Below, piece by piece: positions 1 to 12,400 of a stretch of DNA of 64,000 nucleotides. Source of the DNA: Liolophura sinensis (taxonomy: Eukaryota; Mollusca; Polyplacophora; Chitonida; Chitonidae). Both the position numbers and the translations under genes were made by a program. Where the stretch lies: positions 2,480,001 to 2,544,000 of the forward strand of contig NC_088307.1 in assembly GCF_032854445.1 (NCBI RefSeq). The letters are read 5' to 3'. A model generated the notes under the pieces. It ran no database searches. It was not told the DNA's origin and saw nothing but the letters and a program-made list of their open reading frames with translations. How positions within the stretch are numbered: the stretch's first letter is position 1; every line of letters begins with the position of its first letter.

Positions 1-394
1 AAATACCCCAAAGTTATTGTTTGTTTTTTTTAGATTGATCTGAACTTTTAAAAAGATAAAATTTAAAATTTCCTGATAATGCTTAAATGAGTGCATCAGT
101 CATTATTCGATTACTATTTCTTCTAGAATTCATGTTATGCATAATGTGCCCTTAAAATGTAATATTTTTTTCCTAAATTCTCACACTGAAGGCTTTTTTG
201 TCATTTTAATTAAAATTCAAAGCATAGATTCTTTGTAAATTTCAACAAGCAATGGGTTGCAAAGTAATGGCACAACCTGTGTAAATGCGCTCTTGTCCAG
301 TTTAGCCTTCCATAGGGTGTGGGTGAGTGCACCACTGAATTCAGGTGCCATGGCAAATCAAGGTCTTGTAAATTGTGCATGTTTCTCCCTCTAG

Positions 395-471
395 TGGTGG
401 AAGACATCAACAAGAGAAGAGAACCCTTGCCATTGCTGGAGTGTGTGTATCTCTTGACACCGACTGAGAAA
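395..471 (+). CDS. STXBP1: STXBP1 exon (first in window)
   Basis: The acceptor is tttctccctctag and the donor AAA|gtaagt. The exon starts with two bases finishing a codon, then encodes [12 protein letters not shown] and ends VYLLTPTEK, matching domain 1 of Munc18-1. The exons encoding the N-terminus are not in the window. Confidence 0.93.
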
Positions 472-3400
472 GTAAGTGACCTTTTCTGTTCCAGCTGAGA
501 TGCATCAAGGTCATAACTATAGTTAAATCTACCCATCTTTGCCTGATGAAGTAAACAAAATTCACAGAGTTTTTAAGAAAAGTCTGTTTTGGATGGTAGG
601 CTACTGAAAGTAATTACTGTAAATACCTTAAAAAGAAAGGTGAATTGAGGTTGGATAATATACTGATAAAAAATGTTTTAGTACCAAAAGTAATATTTTA
701 TGATCTTTATTTGCCTCTGAAATGGCCCTTTTAGAGTGAGATTTGAGGCCAAATACAGTATCTTTCAAAAACCCAATTTTAGATGAGACAGAAAAGTTAC
801 ATGGGGAGTGCTTGTACACAGGATATGTTTACCCTGTCCACACTGTCTTGTGTAATCTGTATTATGTGTCTGGCCCTATTTGTTTTTCAGTCTATTAGAG
901 CACTGATGGCTGATTTTCAGAATCCAAACAACACCCAGTATAAGGGCGCACATGTCCTTCTTCACTGAGGGTAAGTTTCGCATGTTTCTTGTCAGGCTGC
1001 ATGGATTGGATTCCATCTCCAGCTGGGTAAACAGTATTTATATTGGGAAGATTATCAGTTTGTTACATGGTTAAAAATGGGTTGTGTGTGACGTCCTTTC
1101 AGGCTTTACCAGCCTGAAAAGTAAAAGACAGCACCTGACAAATGTTCATGTCCACTGAAAGACTACCATTCAAAGTATCTTAAACCGGCATTAAATATTT
1201 TTTGGAGATTTTTTTCAACCCAGTTTCGTGAAACTTTGTCTTGTCACAGTTTCAATGCGTCTCCATTATCTAGAGCAACGTGACGTCACGATTACTCTAG
1301 TCCCCTAATGTCGAAGGTATTTCCTGTATAACAGTTTAAGCAGTAGCCTATAGCGGATTAAAGCTGTGGACCTGGGTGATAAAGGACCAAGTGTTAAACA
1401 GCTTTCTCGCAAAATGGACATACTGGAATGACGTTTCTTGAACTGTTCATACAGTAGGCCTATTATATCATCTATACAGTTTTCGAGTAGCCTGCAGATA
1501 CATGGCCAGGGTATTCCTGGTTCAGGTTGGTAGCCTCCGGAGGGGTTGTGCTGGTATCGGTAATTCTGACCCCTAATGGATGTTTACAAAATTACAATAA
1601 CATTGTTGTACAGGTGGATTCATGCTCATTTCTGACACAAATGGAAATAAATCTAAGCACCACTGAGGCTTTAGGCATTCAGCTGTCGCTGGATTTTATG
1701 CTTCAGTTTTGTAGTGATGGCCTCTAAGATGAGAGCAGTGCTGACCCAGTTATCATGGGCGTCGGAGGAAGCACCTGGGCTTAGGCACAGTGTTTCAATA
1801 TTTTTACTGTATTTTATAAAAGAAAGCAGAAAAAAAAACATCCCTTGTATGCGAGAAAGACAAAGGGCAAGATTTAAATTCTCCAGTTGTAATAAATTCA
1901 GAGAAAAAATATTATTAATTTATTAATTTGAAGCATTTTCCGATGAGATTCCGTCTTCTCATTCCCATAAACCGGCGCATCCCTGTTGATTTTTTCACTC
2001 ACTGATATATGTTATTTAGCAATTGCATGCTGAGGTCTACTGGAGAGATGAATGTGGATTTGGAACGAGACAGTATGCTACTGTCTGACACACAGTATCA
2101 CATACTGTCGTTGAATATTACACAGCTTGTAAATCAACTGATTTTATGTCTGTGGTGGTCCGTAAATGATACACACCTGTCATGCAACACAGTGTGAAAT
2201 CCTTTGGCTACAGGTAAATAAATCGTTGTAAACGATCTCAAAATGATGTCTTATGGAGTAGTTCTGTGTTATCATATGTCACTTCATGGAGTGAATGGGT
2301 AAAGGCTACGTCACAGCTTATGCCGTTCAACCTGATAGCAACTTGTTTGATTTTAATAAATTTCTCAAGATGGCTGCCTGGAGTCACATCAGTCATTTGT
2401 GCAGTATTGTCATTTTGTTCTATATGTTATTCGGTAAAATTTCATTAAAATGTGGTCAGGTGCTGTCTTGTCCTTTAATTTTCAGTATTGCCCGTTAATG
2501 AAAGTAAAATGTTATGATATGGCTAATTAGATCATAGCAAATTATAGGCGAGTAAGAAACAAAAATACAGCCCAATGATGATAAATCGTGCACCACGCTG
2601 AACTGTTGATGTGGAATGCACGAAACCACCGAATCTTAACACTGAGGGCTTGTTTCAGGTTTTGAAAACATCTTTTGATGACTATAATGACATCATTGTA
2701 GGTTTAGGATTCAACTCCAACCCTGAAAATTTAAGGCTGCAGTGTACATAAATATAATTTTTGAATGAATATTGTATGAGTATTTGGAGACCAAAGCAAA
2801 CTGAGTTTTAAATTTCATGATGAGACTTTCCCTTTTTGGAGTTACACTTTATTAAGTTAAAACTAATTGGTGGAGCTCAAGGTTGTTGAAGTAGGCAAAG
2901 GGGAGCTAACTCTGAATTAAGCATAGGCTGAAGAGCATCTTAATATAGGATCAGCTCTCCTCACTGCCTTCATTGACCTGGTGTCCCAAACATTTGATCT
3001 GACCAGCTTTTTTTCCCAATTACACCATCACACTATAGCAAGATGTTTCTTTTTATGATTTGACATATATGATTAATTTTTCAGTTTGAACACATATTTG
3101 CCTGAAATACGTGTTCAAATAATGGTAAACACAGCTACAAATATAGGAGTTGATTTTCTGTGAGATTTTTATCTTGTGTGATTTCAGCTTGCCCAGATGA
3201 ACTGTTCACAGAGTTGTGCAAGTCCACAGGTGCTAAGTTTATCAAGACCCTGAAAGAGATTAACATAGCATTCCTACCCTATGAGAGACAGGTAGATGGG
3301 GCTTTCTTTTTTCAGCGGGAAGCCCGGAGTATGATTCTCAGGCTGATTCCCGTATATACAGATGACAAAACTCCCAGCAGATTCCTGTAGACTCATAAAA

Positions 3401-6400
3401 AGACAACTGGGCATCAGACTTTGAGATCATTAAAGTTATAGAACCCACAAAATCTGAATACTTTCATGTTGAGAAATCCTGTCCCTTTACACTGCATATC
3501 AGCATAAAAGCACAGTAGTTACTTTGTACACAGATAAGGAAGAAAGAGAGGTTATCTGTCTTGTACGCTAATGCCAAATCGAGAAATCTAGACGAAAGTT
3601 ACAGGTCATTCCGCAATCTGATATCCCTGCTCATAAAATCCCATGTCTTTGAGAATTATCGTGATAGGTGAATATTGCTGATTGATTATTGACGCAGTCA
3701 TCGTTGTATACTCCTTTGTGACCAATGTCTACTGTTTTGCCTCAGGTTTATTCCATGGACTCCCCGGGACACTTTCCAGTTTTACTATAACCCGACTAAG
3801 ACCATAGGGCGAACTCTAACCTGGAGAGGTGTGCTGAGCAGATCGCTACCCTGTGTGCTACATTGGGGGAGTACCCATCTGTCAGATACAGGAAGTATGT
3901 GTAAGCATTCGTTATCTCAGGGCTTATACAAGGCTGGAGATAGGAGTTCAATCCCAAGTGTGGCGATAAGCCATAAATAATTCATTCATTCATGCAATCC
4001 CAGATGTGACCATTTCCAGATGTGGTACATGTTATTTCTCACCTTACTGTAAATATTCAACTTTCAACTTCTAAAGCATTTTTTCTGGGAAATGTATGCA
4101 TACGCTTATTTTGAAAGTGACGTTAACATGATTTGTTTCTGTCACTAAACATGCAAGCATCCCAAAACTTTGGAAATTATTTTTCTACTCCGCATACTCC
4201 TCTCAGGAAGTTTAAAAATATTGGTTCCAGTGGTGGTTAAAAAGGTTGAAGAATTGTGAAAATCATTCAAGGCTTTTATGTTGGCTGTGTTGGGACATGG
4301 TTCCCAACTACTTTGTGCATTTTTGCCACTGTTTTGTCATTTTACATACAATATTTAGATAATGCAGAGTGTGTAAAGTATATCTCATCTTGGGACTGAT
4401 TTCATATGAATTTGAAAAGATACCTAGTAGACATGAGCCATACAGAGTTTAGATATCAAGCCAAATGATGATATGTCGTACACCACACCAAACTCTTGAT
4501 ATGGAATCCACAGAACTGCTGAATGTTAACACTGAGGGCTCCAGTGTCAACAGTCCATGCAGAAATGGTAAATGGTCATCATGAATGTAATATACACCAG
4601 TGTATCGACCAAACACATTATTTTATCATCATTATTTTTTAAAAAATAGGATTACCTTAGAAGCAGTTTGATTTTCTCTGAAATTTCTGTGGATGATGTC
4701 TGTCGATACCTTATTATCCCATGTATTTATATGTATTGTGAATTTCCCAGTGACTTTGACAAGAACGCAGAGTTTGCCCAGATGGTTCAGCAGAAGTTGG
4801 ATGCCTACAGAGCTGATGATCACACCATGGGAGATGTAAGTCATGTTTTCTTGTTTCTTATTTCTGGCTAGACCCTGAGGCTTGTTATTTTCAGTTGAAT
4901 TAGCCCATTAAGGTGAACTTTCATCCTCCTTGAGGGGCGGGATGCAAGTAACAAGGCAACTGCAATAGTATCTGTTGTAACATAAAAGTCCACTCTGGTA
5001 TTGTAATGACGGTAGCCAGAAGATGGAAATTTAAAGCTTAAATTGTGTTGTTGTGTAGAGCCGTCTGAAGGACAAATGTCTGCTGATCATCCCAAGTAGG
5101 CTAACCACCTGCTGCTGTTGTTGTTGTTGTGTAGGGCCCTCAGAAGGACAAATGTCTGCTGATCATCCCAAGTAGGCTAACCACCTGCTGCTGCTGTTGT
5201 TGTTGTGTAGGGCCCTCAGAAGGACAAATGTCTGCTGATCATCCCAAGTAGGCTAACCACCTGCTGCTGCTGTTGTTGTTGTTTTGTAGGGCCCTCAGAA
5301 GGACAAATGTCTGCTGATCATCCCAAGTAGGCTAACCACCTGCTGCTGTTGTTGTGTAGGCTAGGGCCTTCAGAAGGACAAATGTCTGCTGATCATCCCA
5401 AGTAGGCTAACCACCTGCTGTTGTTGTTGTTGTTGTGTAGGGCCCTCAGAAGGACAAATGTCTGCTGATCATCCCAAGTAGGCTAACCACCTGCTGCTGC
5501 TGTTGTTGTTGTGTAGGGCCCTCAGAAGGACAAATGTCTGCTGATCATCCCAAGTAGGCTAACCACCTGCTGCTGTTGTTGTGTAGGCTAGGGCCTTCAG
5601 AAGGACAAATGTCTGCTGATCATCCCAAGTAGGCTAACCACCTGCTGTTGTTGTTGTTGTTGTTGTTGTGTAGGGCCCTCAGAAGGACAAATGTCTGCTG
5701 ATCATCCCAAGTAGGCTAACCACCTGCTACTGTTGTTGTGTAGGCTAGGGCCTTCAGAAGGACAAATGTCTGCTGATCATCCCAAGTAGGCTAACCACCT
5801 GCTACTGTTGTTGTGTAGGCTAGGGCCTTCAGAAGGACAAATGTCTGCTGATCATCCCAAGTAGGTTAACCACCTGCTGCTGCTGCTGTTGTTGTGTAGG
5901 GTCCTCAGAAGGACAAATGTGTGTTGATCATCCCAAGTAGGCTAACCACCTGCTGTTGTTGTTGTTGTTGTGTAGGGCCCTCAGAAGGACAAATGTCTGC
6001 TGATCACCCCAAGTAGGCCAACCACCTGCTTTTGTTGTTGTGTAGGGCCTTCAGAAGGACAAATGTCTGCTGATCATCCGAACTAGGCTAACCACCTGTT
6101 GTTGTTGTTGTTGTGTAGGGCCCTCAGAAGGACAGATCCCAGCTGATTATCCTGGATCGAGGCTTTGACCCCATTTCTCCCCTTCTACACGAGCTCACGC
6201 TTCAGGCCATGGCCTACGATCTCCTCCCCATTGAGAATGACGTCTACAAGTGAGTATATCATCTACTTGTACTGGACTATTGACAGGGTCTGGTTAGAGT
6301 GCTGGCTCGATACCACTTCTGGAAAATCATCTACTCCTAGAATTTTCTCCACATTAAAAAAAAAACAAAAAAAAAACACTCATGAGAAAGTATAGGTTAG

Positions 6401-9400
6401 CTTTAGCATATTATTAAACACCTAGGAAGTTCTAGAATCTGATGTTAAGCCATACCGAGTATAATTTTTCAATTCTTGTTGGCATAATAAGGATTTTAAA
6501 CTAATTACAAACAGTAATGTTAGTTAAGTTTCTGTGAGAATCTGTAAAGCTTGATTACCTGTTCAGAGTATATAAATACATAAGTGTTTTGATTTACAAT
6601 TGTGATTGTCTTCAAATGTGTGTTTGTTTTTGTTAGGTATGAGAATGCTTCCGGAAACGATGTGACAGAGAAAGAAGTGCTGTTAGATGAGAATGATGAA
6701 TTATGGACAGAGCTGCGTCATCAACACATTGCCGTTGTCTCACAGTAAGTCAAGAAGGATAATAAACAATCAACTTTACATGCACTAGAACTTTGTCTAA
6801 TAGGAATGGGTACATTTTCCAATGTAGTAGACTTTCCTGACTTTGGACTCCTGCTTATTTCCCTCCTTCAACACATTTGATAACTCTGGGCTATCTCCGT
6901 GTAATATTCTTTGAGGATCCCCCACTCCCCCTTTGAATGTACCAATCATTCAACTATTTTGTTCATCAAGTGAGTATATAGCCACCTCCTACAGCTTTGA
7001 TCCAAGTCTCCTTTCTGAAGTGCAAAATATTATTCAGCACACCTGTATACTAATGCTTTTGTCGTTTTGTCATCATCAGACAGGTGACAAAGAAGTTGAA
7101 GCAGTTTGCAGAGGAGAAGCGGATGAGCGGAGGCACAGGGGAGAAGGCAAACATCCGTGACTTATCGCAGATGCTGAAGAAAATGCCCCAGTATCAGAAG
7201 GAGCTAAGCAAGTACTCCACCCACTTACACCTGGCAGAGGACTGTATGAAGCAGTACCAGAATCACGTAGACAAGCTCTGCAAGGTGGAACAGGTGAGCC
7301 AGTACAGCAGTGTGCTTTACAGTGAAGGAAATAAAATGGAATAAAAAGTGCAGTTTTACAGTGGGATAAATATCATAATCTATTTATTTATTTGTTTGCT
7401 GTTTAATGCCGTACTCAACAATATTTCACTTATACAACAGCGGCCAGCATTATGGTGGGAGGAAACCGGCAGAGCCCGGGGTAAATCCATGACCATCTGC
7501 AGGTTGCTGCCAGACCTGGCGTATGGCCAGAGAGAAAGCCAGCTTGAGCTGGACTTGAACTCACAGCGAGCATAATCTATTACTTATGTTACTATATTTC
7601 TGTGGTGCTGAAACATTTTTCTGGGGTGACATCATCTTTTCTTCCAAACAATGCTTTAAACACTTTTTTTAGCACTGTAGAAATCTTAGAATGAGGGGAA
7701 ATAATCAAATTTTTAGGTTATTTACTGTACTTGTGTTTTTGACTTGATTTTGGAGAGAAAACTCTTCCACGATATTGGCCTTGTTGAAGGTATTTGAAAG
7801 TTTACACTATATTTGACTTGAAGCCGTTAGTGTTAAGTAGCCCCTAGCTAATTGCAGTTCATATCTCTACATGGGAGTCATGTAGTCATGGTAGTTAAGT
7901 GATTACGTAGTTCAGTGTGCTTCATGAAAACAGCTCATGATATTAGCCTGGTTACACATCACAGGATTCACCCCCATTGTGGTTATCTCCCCTTGTAGGA
8001 CCTGGCCATGGGTACTGATGTGAATGGAGAGAAGATTCGAGACCTGATGAGGAATATTGTGCCCATTCTGCTGGACCAGAACATAACAGCCTACGACAAG
8101 ATCAGGATTATTCTGCTCTACATCATACACAATGGGGGTAAGGCACTAACCATGGGGAAACTTTACATCATACACAATGGGGGTAAGGCACTAACCATGG
8201 GGAAACTTTACATGATACACAATGGGGGTAAGGCACTTACCATGGGGAAACTTTACATGATATACAATGGGGGTAAGGCACTTACCATGGGGAAACTTTA
8301 CATCATACACAATGGGGGTAAGGCACTAACGATGGGGAAACTTTACATCATACACAATGAGGGTACGGCACTTACCATGGGGAAACTTTACATCATACAC
8401 AATGGGGGTACGGCACTTACCATGGGGAAACTTTACATCATACACAATGGGGGTAAGGCACTAACGATGGGGAAACTTTACATCATACACAATGGGAATA
8501 CGGCACTAACAATGGGGAAACTCTACATCATACACAATGGGTGTAAGGCACTAACCATGGGGAAACTTTACATCATACATTATGGGGGTAAGGCACTTAC
8601 CATGGGGAAACTTTACATCATACACAATGAGGGTACGGCACTTACCATGGGGAAACTTTACATCATACACAATGGGGGTAAGGCAGTAACCATGGGGAAA
8701 CTTTACATCATACACAATGGGAATACGGCACTAACCATGGGGAAACTCTACATCATACACAATGGGGGTAAGGCACTAACCATGGGGAAACTTTACATCA
8801 TACATTATGGGGGTAAGGCACTTACCATGGGGAAACTTTACATCATACACAATGGGGGTAAGGCAGTAACCATGGGGAAACTTTACATCATACACAATGA
8901 GGGTACGGCACTTACCATGGGGAAACTTTACATCATACACAATGGGAGTAAGGCACTAACCACGGGGAAACTTTACATCATGCACAATGGGTGTAAGGCA
9001 CTAACCATGGGGAAACTTTACATCATACGCAATGGGGGTAAGGCACTTACCATGGGGAAACTTTACATCATACACAATGAGGGTACGGCACTAACCATGG
9101 GGAAACTTTATATCATACACAATGGGGGTAAGGCACTAACCATGGGGAAACTTTACATCATACATTATGGGGGTAAGGCACTAACCATGGGGAAATTTTA
9201 CATCATACACAATGGGGGTAAGGCACTAACCATGGGGAAACTTTACATCATACACAATGGGGGTAAGGCAGTAACCATGGGGAAACTTTACATGATACAC
9301 AATGGGGGTAAAGCACTAACCATGGGGAAACTTTATATCATACATTATGGGGGTAAGGCACTAACCACGGGGAAACTTTACATCATACACAATGGGGGTA

Positions 9401-12400
9401 AGGCACTAACCATGGGGAAACTTTACATCATACACAATGGGGTTAAGGCACTAACCATGGGGAAACTTTACATCATACACAATGGGGGTAAGGCACTAAC
9501 CATGGGGAAACTTTACATCATACACAATGGGGCTAAGGCACTAACGATGGGGAAACTTTACATCATACACAATGGGGGTAAGGCACTAACCATGGGGAAA
9601 CTTTACATCATACACAATGGGGTTAAGGCACTAACCATGGGGAAACTTTACATCATACACAATGGGTGTAAGGCAGTAACCATGGGGAAACTTTACATCA
9701 TACACAATGGGTGTAAGACACCAACCATGGGGAAACTTTACATCATACACAATGGGGGTAAGGCAGTAACCATGGGGAAATTTTACATTATACACAATAG
9801 GCCTAAGGCACTAACCATGGGGAAATTTTACATGATACACAATGGGGGTAAGGCACTAACCATGGGGAAACTTTACATCATGCACAATGGGGGTAAGGCA
9901 CTAACCACGGGGAAACTTTACATCATACACAATGGGGGTAAGGCAGTAACCATGGGGAAACTTTACATCATACACAATGGGGGTAAGGCACTAACCATGG
10001 GGAAACTTTACATCATACACAATGGGTGTAAGGCACTACCCATGGGGAAACTCTTCTTCATACACATTTGGAGTAAGGCACAAGGGCAGACTTTACGTTA
10101 GACACAAGGGGTGTCAATCTTTAGAAAGGGGAAACTGGAAGTTATTTAGAAAAAATCTTTGACACATGATGTATTGTTTTATTAACATGTGTGAAAGCAG
10201 ACTGTATCTGTCAGACACTTCATCAACAATCTAATAAATAACTATTGCTGTGATTGGTGGTGTTCTGCAGGAATCTCGGAGGAGAACTTGGCTAAGCTTG
10301 TTCAACACGCACAGATCCCACCACAGGAGAGGTTCATCATCAACAACATGCAGAACCTAGGGGTACCCATTATACAGGATGTAAGTATCACTCCAACAGT
10401 CCACCTTTTCATATTCATTCTTGTATGTTCTCCAGTCAAATCAGCTGCTTTCCTGCATAGAGCTAACCAGGTGTGGTTGAATCGCACCAGCCACATGGAC
10501 AAATATGAGTCCTTTTCTCTTGTCCCATTGGTTCATGATACATGCTTGTCAGAATTGTTTAAATCACGGGTTCAGGAAGAAAGAAAACTTTCTAAATGAC
10601 GTGGGAGAGAGAGGGTGGGACGGTGAGGGAATGGTTCTCTCTCGATTTCATCTAAAGTATTGTTTCGGAGGGTGCTGATTTTCACTTGACCTTGGGTCTG
10701 TCTACGTGTCATAGAAAAGTTGAAGCCGGCTCATGATCAGGTGGTAGAATATAAAACCCTACCTGCCTTCATACCAGGCTCGTCACAGGTGGGTTTGAGA
10801 CTTGAAATTCCTGGTATATTCTCAGTATACCCGATCAGTGAATCCAATATGACACATCTGAGAGAACTTTGAGATAAAACCGTGTTACACTTCTTTCAGA
10901 TGTAGTTTTTTTTACAATAGGCCTTTGGCATCAGGATCACGAAATGGTCTTAGACTTAAATCAAAATTTCATATCACATTGAAATTGTTATTTTTATCTA
11001 AGAAGGTCAAAGTATTGCTTGATGGCATAAATTTTGGTCAAGTGATTGTTTCAGTTATAATGACTGAAAGGAAGCTTAATGACTGAAATTTTGACTTAAG
11101 TCTAAGATCGTTTTGTGATCCTGGGTCCAGCTTGCAGAGTGAAACACTTGTGTGGAATTGTATGGTTTTGTGACTGGGAATGCTGTGTCTCACCAACAGG
11201 GATCCTAGACTAGAGGAGAAATGGTATAAGACTGCACATTTTGCCTGAGACACGCTGTCATGCCTGTTATGGTCTTTATAGCATTGCAATTTGACTAGAG
11301 TCCTATGTAATGAATGCTCCCTTTACCGACTTGTACCGGTAGCTAACTAGATCTGAAGTGACCCCAAGTCTCATTTAGTCTGGTGATCTCTCTGTAGGTG
11401 GAGAGGTTGAACCTATATATAGAATTGTCACTTCAGCATACAATTGAGGTAAAGTGCATGTGAGCAAAGGTTGGCCTCTCCTCGACGGATTACATTGCAG
11501 ACTGGAGTCAAGATCTTGCTGCTTCGGCTGCATCTCTTAAAATGTTGGTCACAGATTTTCTCTGGGACTGTTTTCCTACACCCATAAACTTGACTGCCTG
11601 AGTGTCCGTGGATTCAGTTTAAAGGGGCAGTCTCGTAGGTGTGAAGACCTAGCAGCAGTCCGTGGATAGTCTTGGGTTCCCTTAGGTTCTGTCCAGTTTC
11701 CTCCCACCTTAATGCAGGCCATCGTTGTACAAGTGAAAAATTCTTGAGTGCGGCGTAAAACAAGTCCATAAAGGGGCAGTCAAATTAAAACTATAACCCT
11801 TAACTGGGAGGATAAGAGTTCATCTCGTGGATTACAATACCTTGACAGCAAAGGGAACCTTGTCACATTTGGTGACACTTCCAGCCAATCTGTAACAAAG
11901 CATGCTGAATGGGAACTGTTGCCTAAAGTAATTTGGGCCACAGCCGTGCAGTCACACATTCCTTCCATTTCAGGGCCTAATCTGGCCTCAGAAGGGCAGG
12001 GGGTGGAACCACCGGTGAAGGGCACCCCATTGTTGAATATTTTGATTCTCATACATTTTTAAGGATCTCGGGTCTACGGTTGACCTCCACCCCACGTGCA
12101 CACCACAACACGTACCTAACCCTAAAATTGAGTTTAAGGATGGCGTGTATTAACTGATATGTGGAGAACTCTGCCATCCCGGATGACATGTGCATCTGAT
12201 CATCACACTGTATCATATATACCCCCAGGACATCATTAAAAAGTTATTTGTTGCGGGTAACAAGCCCTTTTTTTTGAAGTCGGGTCGGTGGGTCTGCATT
12301 TTTTTTTGAATGGGAAATAATTCCCCGCCTGCATAATCTGAATGCTAATTGAATTATTGCGGGTCCAATTTTCATCACCTGCTTCGGGGCATACATTTCC

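Noticed and set aside
3915-3995. Possible family 2 SINE tail (gataagccataaataattca)
   Set aside because: Only the ATTC tail and a short B-box-like gttcaatccc remain; too little to call.
8008-10101. A 697-residue continuous open frame
   Set aside because: It is the Munc18 exon read through its donor into the 45-bp array. The frame is open only because the period is a multiple of three and the unit lacks a stop.
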